Below are positions 44,458 through 54,480 of a stretch of DNA of 64,000 bases, piece by piece. Where the stretch lies: NCBI GenBank assembly GCA_029880855.1, contig JAOUNS010000020.1, forward strand, positions 1 through 64,000, given 5' to 3'. Below the pieces are notes generated by a model, which was not told the origin of the DNA, did no database searches, and was given only the letters and a program-made list of their open reading frames with translations. The first letter of the stretch is position 1. Every line of letters starts with the position of its first letter. A program made the translations under genes and the position numbers. The stretch comes from Gammaproteobacteria bacterium. Its GTDB lineage: Bacteria; Pseudomonadota; Gammaproteobacteria; UBA6429; Thiohalophilaceae.

Positions 44458-46152
44458 ATGACTCTGCCCGCCCTAAGCTTGCCCAAAACCGCCCGTTTCA
44501 GGTTGATCTGGTTGCCGGGACAGCTTCTGGTCAGTCGAACACAGGCCTGGAGCCGCCGAATCGGTCAACAGGAGTTATCTGAGCGTTTATTGCCGTGTGT
44601 CCAGCAAATACAACGACTTAACCGTGCATATCGCCCGCCCCGAACCCGGCTTGCCCAGCTGGCGGCATTTCAGAATGCCTTGTTTGACTGTTTTGTTGCG
44701 GAGAAAGAATTGATCAGGTTGTCCCGCAACCTGCCCAAAGGGACAGTAACCACTGTGCAACAGCTGGATAACCTGTACGCGCACATCGCCGATGGTTACA
44801 AGCTGGTGATCCATCAGCTGGCCTCCCTGCCGGAACTGGATGATGAAAATGCCTTGCTGATCCAGGAGGCGATCTATTTTGCCCTGAAGTTTCTGGCCCG
44901 CCGCCTGCTGCTGGCCTATGCCCAATACCTGCCGCTGCCCAAAGGGGTCTGGCGGGAACTGCATCAAATCTACCGCTATGCGGATGAAAACGCATTGCTG
45001 TTCCACATCATCGATGATCAGGCTTCCGATGTAAGCTTCCCGGTTTTTCACAGCGGTGATTTTATCTATAAGCGCATCACACTGGTTGCCCTGGCCGAAC
45101 CCTATCGTCTGATGCAGGATGAGTGTATTGAGTTGTACAGCCTGAGCAGTCACTGGACCAGTGCCTGTTCACTGTTTCCGCTGGGCAAATTGTCCACCCA
45201 GGGAGAACATGTGGTGGATCTGGCCGATGATCAACCGCCGCGGTTTGTCACACCCGATCTGAGTTGGCGGCCCATGGATGGCCGGGTCATCGATATTACT
45301 GAAGTGGTGGAGCGACTGGAGAAGGATCTGGCCGGGTTATTGAGAAATGAAAAGCGCGGCAGTGAATTTGATCTGCTGGATCTGGAAGAACGACAAAAAC
45401 GGGATATGTTGCTGCGAGTGATCACAACCTATCAGGGCAAACCGGTGCGGCGCAGTAAACGTTTTTCCTTAACCGAAACCGTGGAGTTCGTCACCACCAT
45501 CAGCGCCTGTCATCAGCAGTTATTGCAAAACAAGGCCTATAGCCCGGAGATGGATGAATTGAAACTGATCTCCGCCATGCATCGGGAAAACGGCGAAGCG
45601 ACACAGGAGCGGTTTGCCAATCGCTATAAAATCGCGCTTGAAAAAGATCAACGCAGCCAACGCAGCGCCTTTACCCTGCACACCGCTTCACAACTCAACA
45701 TCAATCCATTGGGACTGGCGCTGGAATTTGAAACCATGCAACACACCACCATCAAGGTCGGTGAACTGATCGCCTATCGGTTTTGCAATAAAAATCAACC
45801 ACGCTGGCAACTGGGTTCCGCCTGCTGGATGCGGCAGGTGAATGATGATACCTGTCGTTTCGGGATTGTGAATCTGTCCAACAACGCAATACCTGTCGCA
45901 ATTAAATCCGCCGCCGACAATCCGGGGCAGCAAAGCTACTACCGCGCCCTGTTGATCCCGAAACATGTATCTCATCAGCAAATCAGAAGTCTGGTATTGC
46001 CCAGTCTTTCATTTGATGTGGGCTCCGAACTGGTGATGAACATGGGGCGCAGTCTGATGTATATCCGCCTCAGCCGCATGCTGGTGTCGACACGGGCCTT
46101 TGCCCAGTATGAATTCGAGGTTCAGCAAAAACCGCTGGATTTTCTGCTCTAG
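44458..46152 (+). CDS. Probable PilZ-like cytoplasmic protein
   Basis: This is a 564-residue soluble protein without signal or membrane segments. The N-terminal 200 residues are helical. Near residue 325, KPVRRSKRFSLTETVEFVTTISACHQQLL resembles the RxxxR start seen in large PilZ-related pseudomonad proteins, and the C-terminal third (IKVGELIAYRF, WQLGSACWMRQV, RFGIVNLS) reads as a beta-barrel like PilZ. Cyclic-di-GMP binding is therefore possible but not shown. It overlaps the stop of the convergent DUF255 gene by 4 bases. Confidence 0.55.
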   Translation: MTLPALSLPKTARFRLIWLPGQLLVSRTQAWSRRIGQQELSERLLPCVQQIQRLNRAYRPPRTRLAQLAAFQNALFDCFVAEKELIRLSRNLPKGTVTTVQQLDNLYAHIADGYKLVIHQLASLPELDDENALLIQEAIYFALKFLARRLLLAYAQYLPLPKGVWRELHQIYRYADENALLFHIIDDQASDVSFPVFHSGDFIYKRITLVALAEPYRLMQDECIELYSLSSHWTSACSLFPLGKLSTQGEHVVDLADDQPPRFVTPDLSWRPMDGRVIDITEVVERLEKDLAGLLRNEKRGSEFDLLDLEERQKRDMLLRVITTYQGKPVRRSKRFSLTETVEFVTTISACHQQLLQNKAYSPEMDELKLISAMHRENGEATQERFANRYKIALEKDQRSQRSAFTLHTASQLNINPLGLALEFETMQHTTIKVGELIAYRFCNKNQPRWQLGSACWMRQVNDDTCRFGIVNLSNNAIPVAIKSAADNPGQQSYYRALLIPKHVSHQQIRSLVLPSLSFDVGSELVMNMGRSLMYIRLSRMLVSTRAFAQYEFEVQQKPLDFLL

Positions 46153-47990
46153 CCCGGCTGACGATAACGGAGCATGGCGCCGATATGCGTGGCAAACCAA
46201 AAGGGATCGGCCAGCAGTGACGGTTGCCCGGAATTCATGGCCTGCAAGGCCTGCTCCCGATAACGAGACAGCCTGCCCTGACGCGACAAGGTCAGCGTTA
46301 CATCGATCAGTACAGCCGATGGTGAAGGCATGGGGCCGTCCGGAATAACATCCTGCCCCGCCCCATAGCGCAACAACATATTCTCGGCTGGATTCCAGCC
46401 CTGCGGACTGTAAAAGCGTTGCCAGGCCTGTTCGATCAGTGTGGTCAACACGGCACTGCTCTTTTCATCACGGGTCAACAAGGTCCAGTGCAACAAACCA
46501 CGACTGACATAGGCATAGTCTTCCAGTCCGGCTTCGCCAAACCGCTTGTTCGCCCCTGCTGCACGCCACAAGCGTTTGCCATCCCAGAACACCCCGGCCA
46601 GTTCATCCGCCAACCGCTGCGCCGCCAATCTGTAGCGTTCACCGTCGTCCTGTTTTGCCCCTTCCACCAGGGCCGACAATAACAAACCATTCCAGGCCGC
46701 GATGCGTTTACTGTCCTTGGGCAGCCGCCGTTTGCTGCGCGCCTGCAAGAGCTTGCTCCGTGCCGATGCCAACAATGTCTCGACCCGGCCTGGTGTCATT
46801 TTCAACAACTGCGCCGCCATGGGTATGTCAGTGGCCAGGACCAAATGCTGACCATGTTCGATATCAGCCGGTCCTTCCAGCGCCCATACCAGATTGGCAA
46901 CGGCCAGTTCATCCTTGTTCAATACTTGCCGGAGTTCATCCGCTTCCCAAAGGTAATAACCACCTTCGATACCTTTATCGTCCACGGCAGAGAGGCTGGT
47001 GGCATAACCCGCATGTGCGGTGGCCATATCACGCAAGACAAAGTCGAGGGTCTCCCGTGCCACCAGAGCGTAGTCCGGTCTGGCAAAGACGCCGGCCGCC
47101 CTGAAATAGACTTCCGCCAACAGGGCATTGTCATAGAGCATTTTTTCGAAATGGGGAATTTGCCAGCCGGGATCGACGCTGTAACGAAAGAAACCGCCGC
47201 CCAGATGGTCACGCAGCCCCTGGGTTGCCATCTGATCCAGATTCAACAACAGGATTTTTTTCAGGCGCGGGTCTTTGTGTTGTGCATAGCGCTGGAGGAG
47301 CACCAGTAATTGCGGGACAGAAGGAAATTTGTTTTGGTTACCAAATCCTCCCTGCATCTCATCCGCCAGACTATAGGTTTGTGTGACCATCTTATCGGCC
47401 AGATCCCGAATCAACCAGTCAGCGACATTGCCGTCTTTAGCCATCACCGCATTTTGCAGTTCCCGGCCGGCCTGTTGTGCGATGCCCGCCAATTCCCCCT
47501 GCTTTTGTTGCCACTGTGCCACCAGATTTTCCAGCACCTTCTGAAAGCTGTCCGGCGGCAGATAGACCATGCCCACCAGCGGATAACCGTCCGGTGTCAC
47601 AAAAACATTCAAGGGCCAGCCGGAATACCCCTGTGTGCGTTCCACAAAATCGATCAAGCGGGCATCCAGTGCGGCATGGACTTCCCGATCCACCTTGACC
47701 GGTATGAAATGGGTATTCAGTATCCGGGCGATCGCCTGATTGCGATAACTTTCACGCTGCATGACATGGCACCAGTGGCAGGAAAAATAACCACTGGAGA
47801 CAAACAATAATTTCCCTTCCCGTTTGGCGCGGGCCACTGTGGCGGCATTCCATTCCTGCCACTGCACCGGATCGTCGGCATGCATGGCCAGATAAGGGGA
47901 GGTATGGTGGCGTAATTGATTGACGAGTGAGGCGGCTGTTAATGGCGAACTGCCCAGTAGCAGGAGAAGACACAAAATCGAACGCAACAT
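46149..47990 (-). CDS. DUF255 thioredoxin-fold protein (YyaL-like)
   Basis: The product has 613 residues with a signal peptide (about 1-19), then the conserved opening HHTSPYLAMHADDPVQW and the redox motif GYFSCHWCHVMQRES. The thioredoxin-like domain is followed by an alpha-toroid-like glycosidase-related domain (about 180-560), including PHFEKMLYDNALL and GLEDYAYVS. The function of the family is not settled. The signal peptide is notable, since many homologues are cytosolic. Confidence 0.9.
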   Translation of the reverse strand: MLRSILCLLLLLGSSPLTAASLVNQLRHHTSPYLAMHADDPVQWQEWNAATVARAKREGKLLFVSSGYFSCHWCHVMQRESYRNQAIARILNTHFIPVKVDREVHAALDARLIDFVERTQGYSGWPLNVFVTPDGYPLVGMVYLPPDSFQKVLENLVAQWQQKQGELAGIAQQAGRELQNAVMAKDGNVADWLIRDLADKMVTQTYSLADEMQGGFGNQNKFPSVPQLLVLLQRYAQHKDPRLKKILLLNLDQMATQGLRDHLGGGFFRYSVDPGWQIPHFEKMLYDNALLAEVYFRAAGVFARPDYALVARETLDFVLRDMATAHAGYATSLSAVDDKGIEGGYYLWEADELRQVLNKDELAVANLVWALEGPADIEHGQHLVLATDIPMAAQLLKMTPGRVETLLASARSKLLQARSKRRLPKDSKRIAAWNGLLLSALVEGAKQDDGERYRLAAQRLADELAGVFWDGKRLWRAAGANKRFGEAGLEDYAYVSRGLLHWTLLTRDEKSSAVLTTLIEQAWQRFYSPQGWNPAENMLLRYGAGQDVIPDGPMPSPSAVLIDVTLTLSRQGRLSRYREQALQAMNSGQPSLLADPFWFATHIGAMLRYRQPG

Positions 47991-48051
47991 GCTATTCCCT
48001 GGATATGGTTGAGGCCGTATTTATTCCGGCTTACCGAAAACGTAGTGCTGT

Positions 48052-48480
48052 TTATCCGTTAACAATCCTGCGCAGCCCTTTATTCCGAAAAGCCAGATAA
48101 TCACCGACAGGAATCAGTTTTGCCTGTTTGATACACCTTTTATATAAATAACACCAGGCCAGCAAGGTATCCCCATGCGAGTCATGGATCGTGACCATAT
48201 CCCGTTGATATTCATAGGGCCGTGCGGAGTGGGTGCTGCACCCCTCATACTGATCCAGATACTCAAATAACCGTGCAGCATCTGCTACCGCATAGATCTC
48301 CCCCCTGACGATCATGCGCGGGTTATTGGACAGCACCAGCCCGGGGTAATTGTCGATCTCATATAAACGGCCGTTGATGTAACCCGGCGCCACAAAACGG
48401 GCATGTTGCACCATCAGGTCATGCATGGGATGGTGCAAACCGCTTAACAACGTACCGTAGACAAATAAATGTCCCGTCAT
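48052..48480 (-). CDS. Gamma-glutamylcyclotransferase family protein
   Basis: This 142-residue AIG2/GGCT-like protein has the family start HLFVYGTLLSG, then YINGRLYEIDNYPGLV and EIYAV, and the probable catalytic Glu in YEGCS. Relatives make 5-oxoproline from gamma-glutamyl peptides. It overlaps the ABM-domain gene by 4 bases, so the two are coupled. Confidence 0.88.
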   Translation of the reverse strand: MTGHLFVYGTLLSGLHHPMHDLMVQHARFVAPGYINGRLYEIDNYPGLVLSNNPRMIVRGEIYAVADAARLFEYLDQYEGCSTHSARPYEYQRDMVTIHDSHGDTLLAWCYLYKRCIKQAKLIPVGDYLAFRNKGLRRIVNG

Positions 48481-48812
48481 GATTCTGTTGTCTCCTCAAC
48501 CGGAAAACCGTAAGAGCGTTCCACTTTGCAGATCCGCACCTGAAAAGCGCGATACCATTTCTCGCGACCGGCCTCACGGGCCAATCGGTGCTCTGCGTGT
48601 TCGCGCCAGGCCGTGATCGCGGCCTGATCACGCCAATAGGAGATAGTGATGCCCTGCCTGCTGTCACGGACACTTTCCACCCCCAAAAAACCGTCCTGCT
48701 GTGCAGCCAGTTCCAGCATACGTTCTGCTGTGGCCTGATAGTCGTCATCAGTATCGGCCCGGATCGAGGAAAAGATTACCGCATAACAGGGTGCCGGCGG
48801 ATTAATTAACAT
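48477..48812 (-). CDS. ABM domain (antibiotic monooxygenase-like) protein
   Basis: This is a 111-residue protein with the dimeric alpha/beta barrel pattern of ABM proteins: AVIFSSIRADTDDDY, AAQQDGFLGVESVRD, ITISYWRDQAAITAWREHAEHRLAREAG (broken by one helix turn), and a final KVERSYGF. The substrate is unknown. It is the first gene of a two-gene unit with the cyclotransferase. Confidence 0.88.
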   Translation of the reverse strand: MLINPPAPCYAVIFSSIRADTDDDYQATAERMLELAAQQDGFLGVESVRDSRQGITISYWRDQAAITAWREHAEHRLAREAGREKWYRAFQVRICKVERSYGFPVEETTES

Positions 48813-48934
48813 CTTGTTGCGATTCGCTGTATGGTCATTTTCCGGAATGGTTTTACTCTAGCAGTTTCCGTTGCTTCCGGCGAATTCTCCCGACTTCCCC
48901 TACTTATCTCAATGATATTTAACGACTAAATTTT

Positions 48935-48968
48935 GAACAGTGAATATTTTATTGAATATTCAGAGTTC
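48935..48968. promoter_or_regulatory. Palindromic operator before the TetR gene
   Basis: GAAC-N2-TGAATATT-N6-AATATTCA-N2-GTTC is a 34-base palindrome with perfect arms, 18 bases before the tetR start. It probably binds the TetR product. Confidence 0.8.
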
Positions 48969-48986
48969 AGGCGTATACTTGCAGGC

Positions 48987-49598
48987 ATGACGACGAAAAC
49001 CTCAGCACAGGATATCGACCAGGTCCGCGAAACCATCCTGCTCGCCGCCGAGCAACGGTTACGGACCTTCGGTTATGGCAAAACCACCATGGCGGAGATT
49101 GCCACCGACGCAGGCATGTCCGCCGCGAATCTCTATCGTTACTTCGACAGCAAACTGGATATCGGCGCCGCTCTGGCCCTGCACTGTTTTGAAAACCGGA
49201 ATACCCTGCTGCAACAGGTCGTACAACGCACCGACCTCACTCCCCCCGAAAAACTACAGGCCTTTGTCATCGCCTGCCTGCACTACACACATACTGAATT
49301 CAGTGAAGCACCGAAAGTAAACGAATTGGTTGATATTATCGTTGCCGAGCGGCCGGATCTGATTCAGGTCAAGATCGAAAACGATCTGAAACTGATCCGC
49401 GCCATACTGACCGACGGGATCAACAGTGGCGAATTTGCCATCGACGATCTTGCGGTCACCGCCCAGGCGATACAAAACGCGGTTGTAAAATTTAATGTTC
49501 CCCTGTTTATCACCATGCACCCGCTGGCAGAATTTGAACAGCATGCCCGGGCGCTGGTTGATTTGCTGGTCCGGGGTCTGGCGTCGAAACAAGACTGA
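48987..49598 (+). CDS. TetR family regulator of the MMPL export operon
   Basis: From the ATG at 48987 the product has 203 residues. The helix-turn-helix is clear: ETILLAAEQRLRTFGYGKTTMAEI and AGMSAANLYRYFDSK. The C-terminal ligand domain is the usual helical bundle. It opens a unit with GNAT, MMPL, LolA-like and outer-membrane genes, and the operator overlaps its promoter region, so it probably represses itself and the operon. The frame from 48933 would run through the operator and is rejected. Confidence 0.92.
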   Translation: MTTKTSAQDIDQVRETILLAAEQRLRTFGYGKTTMAEIATDAGMSAANLYRYFDSKLDIGAALALHCFENRNTLLQQVVQRTDLTPPEKLQAFVIACLHYTHTEFSEAPKVNELVDIIVAERPDLIQVKIENDLKLIRAILTDGINSGEFAIDDLAVTAQAIQNAVVKFNVPLFITMHPLAEFEQHARALVDLLVRGLASKQD

Positions 49599-49625
49599 AC
49601 TCTCCTAATATAACAGGATGCGGCT

Positions 49626-50189
49626 ATGTCACCGATCAACGCTACACCAGTACTGCTCAGGGACCAGACCCCGGTCAATCTGAGTCTGATTCAACCGTCT
49701 GATCGAATACGGTTACTCAACGGTTTTGCCCGTATTTCACCGCGCACCAATATTCAGCGCTTTCACACCTTTAAAAAACAATTTACGGAAAGTGAACTGA
49801 ACTACCTGCTCGCCATCGACAATGTCAATCATCTGGCCGTCGGCGCCATTGATATCAATGGTGCAACGGATATCGGGATCGGACTGGCGCGTTATGTCAG
49901 GGATGTCGGACAACCTTCGCGTGCCGATGCCGCCATCATTGTCATTGATGCCTATCAGGGCAAGGGGCTGGGCAGACTGTTATACGCAGAGATACTGAAA
50001 TTCGCCCGCCTGCATGGTATTCGGCAGTTAAGCAATACTGTGTTGAAAGGCAACCGGGCCATGTTACACCTGCTGGCGGCATTCGGTGCAGTCAGAATTG
50101 CCGAAGATGAGCATGTCTTGCAGTTTCTGGTCCGAACAGACAGTAACCATGAAGTTACCACATACCGGGAAGATACCCTTCCCGCCTAA
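49626..50189 (+). CDS. GNAT family acetyltransferase
   Basis: This 187-residue protein has the GNAT fold: a strand with AAIIVIDAYQGKGLGRLLY carrying the acetyl-CoA loop QGKGLG, then LSNTVLKGNRAMLHLLAAFGA. Its substrate is unknown. It lies 27 bases after tetR and 21 bases before the MMPL gene, so it belongs to the same unit. Confidence 0.88.
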   Translation: MSPINATPVLLRDQTPVNLSLIQPSDRIRLLNGFARISPRTNIQRFHTFKKQFTESELNYLLAIDNVNHLAVGAIDINGATDIGIGLARYVRDVGQPSRADAAIIVIDAYQGKGLGRLLYAEILKFARLHGIRQLSNTVLKGNRAMLHLLAAFGAVRIAEDEHVLQFLVRTDSNHEVTTYREDTLPA

Positions 50190-50210
50190 TCTGAGAATAA
50201 GAAGGGAACC

Positions 50211-52511
50211 ATGCACGAGTTTGAAACCAATTTCGGGCGCTGGGTGATTCGCTACAGAATACCGATCATTTTGTTGAGCCTGATCATGCTGGCTGGATTT
50301 GCGATCGGGATGTCCAAACTCAGCTTTTCCTCCAACTACCGGTCGTTTTTCAGCCACGACAATCCCCAGTTGCTGGCCTTCGACAAACTGGAAAAAACCT
50401 ATTCCAAAAACGATAACATTGTTTTGGTGATTACGCCGCAGGATGGCAATGTCTTCACCCGCGATACACTCAGCGCCATCACCGAGTTCACGGAACAGGC
50501 CTGGCAAACGCCCTATTCCAGTCGCGTGGATTCCATCACCAATTTTCAGCACACCACCGCCAAAGATGATGAGATCGTTGTGGCGGATCTGGTGCAGAAC
50601 CCGTCCGCACTGACCGACGCTGAATTACAAGGCTTGCGTAACATTGCCGTCAATGAACCGTTGCTGGTAAACCGCCTCGTCTCCCGCGATGCCCATGTCA
50701 CCGGCATCAACATCACCATTCAGTTACCCATGAAGAATGCGCAAAAGGAAGTGCCGGAAGTCGTGGGATATGTACGTCAATTGGTTAAAGATATCGAGGC
50801 GAAATTTCCCCACATTGACGCCCGTATCACCGGTATGGTGGCGATGAACAACGCCTTCTCGGAAGCCGCCCAGGGGGACATGAAAACCCTGGTCCCCATC
50901 AGCTTCCTGTTAATGGCCGTGGCCCTGGCCTTCCTGTTACGCGGCATGCTCCCGGCAGCCATGACCATGCTGGTGATCATCTTTTCCATTTTGATCGCCA
51001 TGGGTGCCGGTGGCCATCACGGTCTGTCCTTGACCGGCCCGACGGTGACGGCGCCGACCATCATTATGACCGTGGCGATCGCCAACTCGGTCCACATGCT
51101 GATCACCATGCTGCAGAAATTGCGACAGGGGCTGGATAAAAACGCCGCGATAGTTGAAAGCATGCGCGTGAACCTGCAACCGGTCTTTATCACCAGTCTG
51201 ACCACGGCACTGGGCTTCCTGTCGATGAATTTTTCCGACGTGCCGCCATTTCGGGAATTGGGTAATCTGGTTGCCGTCGGCGTAGCGGTTTCCTTCCTGC
51301 TGGCCGTGGGTTTTCTGCCGGCCGCCATGAGCCTGTTGCCCTTCAAGGCAGGCAAGAGCAGCAGCAAGCGTGATCAGTTGATGACGGATTTTGCCGATTT
51401 CGTCGTCCGGCGACGCAAGAGCCTGATGATCTTCATGCTGGTGTTTATTGCCGGGCTGGTCTCGTTCCTGCCGCAAAATGAGTTAAACGATGTATTCGTC
51501 AAATATTTCAGCCCGAAGATCGAGTTTCGGCGTGATGCCGATTACTACTCCACGAATCTCGGCGGCCTTTATATCATCGACTACTCGCTGGAATCCGGTG
51601 AACCGGGCGGCATGAGCAATCCCGGCTTCCTTGCCGATGTGGCGAAGTTTGCCGACTGGTTCCGCCAACAACCGGAAGTCAAACATGTCAATACCATCAC
51701 CGACATCATCCAGCGCTTGAATAAAAACATGCACAATGATGATCCGGCCTACTATAAATTGCCGGCAAGTCGTGATCTAACCGCCCAATATCTGCTGATG
51801 TACGAGATGTCGCTGCGGCAGGGGCTGGATTTGAACAATCAAATCAATATCGACAAGTCGGCAACCCGTTTCACGGTCACCATGCGAACGGTGTCATCCA
51901 ATGAGCAGATCGAACTGGCGGCCCGGGCCGACGCATGGCTCAAGGCCAACACCAAAAATATCAAGGAGGCCAACGCCAATGGCCCGACCATGATGTTTGC
52001 CCATATCGGCAAACGCAATATTCACAGCATGTTGATCGGCACCACGGTGGCGCTGATCATGATCTCCCTGATCCTGATCCTGGCCTTGCGCTCGGTAAAG
52101 ATCGGTCTGATCAGTATGCTGCCCAATCTGGCGCCGGCCGCCATGGGTTTCGGTCTGTGGGGCCTGTTGGTGGGTGAAGTGGGTCTGGCCCTCTCCGTGG
52201 TCAGTACCATGACCCTGGGTATTGTGGTGGATGATACGGTACATTTTCTCAGTAAATACCTGCGCGCCCGTCGGGAAGAAAATCTCGACAGCCATGCGGC
52301 GGTTCGTTATGCCTTTACCACCGTCGGTCGCGCCCTGCTGGTCACCACCCTGGTATTGGTGGTGGGATTCCTGGTACTGGCCTTGTCCAACTTCAAATTG
52401 AACTCCGGCATGGGTACACTGACAGCCATCGTTATCGTGTTTGCGCTGGCTGCCGACTTTTTATTCCTGCCGCCACTGTTAATGAAAATTGAGGAAAAGA
52501 AACATGTTTAA
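50211..52511 (+). CDS. MMPL/RND family exporter
   Basis: This is a 766-residue inner-membrane transporter with two repeats of six helices: TM1 at about 18-38, a periplasmic loop to 220, TM2-6 to about 370, TM7 near 400, a second loop to 615, and TM8-12 to the end. The second half has GIVVDDTVHFLSKY near residue 673, with the Asp pair used for proton coupling. Such proteins, including HpnN, move lipids or hydrophobic compounds. The next gene overlaps by 8 bases and encodes a LolA-like carrier, then an outer-membrane protein. Confidence 0.93.
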   Translation: MHEFETNFGRWVIRYRIPIILLSLIMLAGFAIGMSKLSFSSNYRSFFSHDNPQLLAFDKLEKTYSKNDNIVLVITPQDGNVFTRDTLSAITEFTEQAWQTPYSSRVDSITNFQHTTAKDDEIVVADLVQNPSALTDAELQGLRNIAVNEPLLVNRLVSRDAHVTGINITIQLPMKNAQKEVPEVVGYVRQLVKDIEAKFPHIDARITGMVAMNNAFSEAAQGDMKTLVPISFLLMAVALAFLLRGMLPAAMTMLVIIFSILIAMGAGGHHGLSLTGPTVTAPTIIMTVAIANSVHMLITMLQKLRQGLDKNAAIVESMRVNLQPVFITSLTTALGFLSMNFSDVPPFRELGNLVAVGVAVSFLLAVGFLPAAMSLLPFKAGKSSSKRDQLMTDFADFVVRRRKSLMIFMLVFIAGLVSFLPQNELNDVFVKYFSPKIEFRRDADYYSTNLGGLYIIDYSLESGEPGGMSNPGFLADVAKFADWFRQQPEVKHVNTITDIIQRLNKNMHNDDPAYYKLPASRDLTAQYLLMYEMSLRQGLDLNNQINIDKSATRFTVTMRTVSSNEQIELAARADAWLKANTKNIKEANANGPTMMFAHIGKRNIHSMLIGTTVALIMISLILILALRSVKIGLISMLPNLAPAAMGFGLWGLLVGEVGLALSVVSTMTLGIVVDDTVHFLSKYLRARREENLDSHAAVRYAFTTVGRALLVTTLVLVVGFLVLALSNFKLNSGMGTLTAIVIVFALAADFLFLPPLLMKIEEKKHV

Positions 52512-53286
52512 ACAACGTTTTCTGGTTGTGGCTTTATTACTCACTGCGACAGCACTGTATGCCGAAACACCTGCCGAGAAAGGCTTGGCCATTGCTGTGG
52601 AAATGGACAAGCGCGACACCGGCTGGGGCGATTCCAGGTCGGAAATGTTAATGACCTTGCGAAATGCCTATGGTCAGGAAAGCAAACGTCAAATCCGCAG
52701 TCGCAATTTGGAAGTAAAGGGTGATGGCGACAAGTCTCTGACAATTTTTGATCAACCCCGCGATGTAAAAGGCACCGCCTTTCTCAGTTTCACCCACGCC
52801 AAAGGCCAGGATGATCAGTGGTTATATCTGCCCGCCCTGAAGCGGGTCAAACGGATCTCCTCCAGCAACAAGTCCGGTCCGTTTATGGGCAGTGAGTTCG
52901 CCTTCGAGGATATCTCCTCACAGGAGGTGGAAAAATACACCTATAAATACTTGCGTGATGAAAAGCTGGATGGTCTGGATTGTTTCGTGGTGGAGCGCAA
53001 GCCGACCTATGAACACTCCGGTTATACACGCATGGTCAGCTGGATCGACAAGGAAAAATATCGCGCTGTAAAAATTGAATATTATGATCGCAAGGACAGT
53101 CTGTTAAAGACCCTGCGTTTGCTCGACTACAAACTTTATCTTGGCAAATACTGGCGCACGCATCGCATGGAAATGCTCAATCACCAGACCAAAAAGAGCA
53201 CAGTACTGGAATTTAACAACTTTAGCTTCAAAACCGGTCTGACTGATCGCGACTTTGATAAAAATGCATTAAAGAGGCTGCGCTAG
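52504..53286 (+). CDS. LolA-like outer-membrane lipoprotein-sorting protein
   Basis: The product has 260 residues from the ATG at 52504, with a signal peptide ending near ALYA. The mature part fits the PF17131-type LolA-like domain that accompanies MMPL exporters: RDTGWGDSRSEMLMTL, then DQWLYLPALKRVKRISSSNKSG and GSEFAFEDISSQE. It probably carries lipid between membranes. It overlaps the MMPL gene and is directly joined to the barrel gene, whose GTG follows its stop. Confidence 0.93.
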   Translation: MFKQRFLVVALLLTATALYAETPAEKGLAIAVEMDKRDTGWGDSRSEMLMTLRNAYGQESKRQIRSRNLEVKGDGDKSLTIFDQPRDVKGTAFLSFTHAKGQDDQWLYLPALKRVKRISSSNKSGPFMGSEFAFEDISSQEVEKYTYKYLRDEKLDGLDCFVVERKPTYEHSGYTRMVSWIDKEKYRAVKIEYYDRKDSLLKTLRLLDYKLYLGKYWRTHRMEMLNHQTKKSTVLEFNNFSFKTGLTDRDFDKNALKRLR

Positions 53287-54471
53287 GTGAAGAAATATCT
53301 CCTCATCATTGCTTGTCTGTTGCCGGTTATGCATTCGGCCCGGGCCGAGTGGTCCGGCTATACTGCGCTGGAATACCGTAATTTTTTCGAACCGGCGGCG
53401 GACCCGCGACAACCCGATAATACCGGCAGTCTGATCCTGCAACCCGAATATCATTATCAATGGGATAACGGCCGGCAGATCTTCAGCTTTATTCCCTATT
53501 ATCGCGTGGATCAATATGATGATGAGCGCAGCCACGGTGACATACGGGAACTGGCCTGGGTATCGGCAGCGGAAAGCTGGGAGTTACGCCTGGGTGTGCG
53601 CAAGGTATTTTGGGGTGTCACGGAATCGACACATCTGGTTGATATCATCAACCAGACTGATCTGGTGGAAAACCCGGATGGCGAGGACAAACTGGGCCAA
53701 CCCATGCTCAACCTGGCCCTGATCGGTAACTATGGGACCCTTGATCTGTTTGTCTTGCCCATGTTTCGTGAACGGACCTTCCCCGGTGTCGAAGGCAGGC
53801 CGCGCCTTGCAACCATCGTGGATACCAGGCAGGACGCACTGTATGAATCGGATAAAAAAGATCAGCATGTGGATTATGCTGTACGCTGGAGCAAATCCAT
53901 GGGTATCCTGGATATCGGTCTGAGCCACTTTTACGGCACCAGTCGTGATCCGGAATTTATCTTTGTACCGGGGCCGATTCCGTCACTGTTACCCTACTAT
54001 AAACTGATCCACCAGACCGGGCTCGACCTGCAGGTCACCAGTGAGGGTTGGCTCTGGAAACTGGAAGCAGTCAAACGCAGCGGGACAAATATTGACTATG
54101 CGGCGGCAACCGCCGGACTGGAGTACACCCTCTATGGTATCGGTGGTTCCACAACCGATGTGGGACTGGTCGTGGAATATATGTATGATGATCGTAACAA
54201 GCTTGCCACAACACCATTTAACAATGACCTGTTGGTGGGGCTGCGCTTTACCTTTAACGATACGCAAAGTACGGATGCCCTGATCGGGCTGATATATGAT
54301 CGGGAGTATGGTTCAACGGTATACAGTATTGAAGCCGGTCGCCGTTTGGGCGATCGCTGGAAACTGAGTGTGGAAGGCCGCTTTTACCGGGATATTGATC
54401 CGCTGGATAATGTGCTCTATTCCCTCCGCAAGGAAGATTACCTGCAAATGGAACTTGCCCTTTATTTCTAG
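53287..54471 (+). CDS. Outer-membrane beta-barrel of the MMPL operon
   Basis: This gene encodes 394 residues from a GTG directly after the stop of the LolA-like gene. A signal peptide (about 1-20) ends at ARA. The mature part is a series of aromatic beta strands, with ESWELRLGVRKVFWGVTEST and a final LALYF with terminal Phe, as in outer-membrane barrels. With the MMPL and LolA-like proteins it should complete a route across the envelope. A named family is uncertain, though it resembles DUF1302-like barrels. Confidence 0.82.
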   Translation: MKKYLLIIACLLPVMHSARAEWSGYTALEYRNFFEPAADPRQPDNTGSLILQPEYHYQWDNGRQIFSFIPYYRVDQYDDERSHGDIRELAWVSAAESWELRLGVRKVFWGVTESTHLVDIINQTDLVENPDGEDKLGQPMLNLALIGNYGTLDLFVLPMFRERTFPGVEGRPRLATIVDTRQDALYESDKKDQHVDYAVRWSKSMGILDIGLSHFYGTSRDPEFIFVPGPIPSLLPYYKLIHQTGLDLQVTSEGWLWKLEAVKRSGTNIDYAAATAGLEYTLYGIGGSTTDVGLVVEYMYDDRNKLATTPFNNDLLVGLRFTFNDTQSTDALIGLIYDREYGSTVYSIEAGRRLGDRWKLSVEGRFYRDIDPLDNVLYSLRKEDYLQMELALYF

Positions 54472-54480
54472 AGAGTGACG

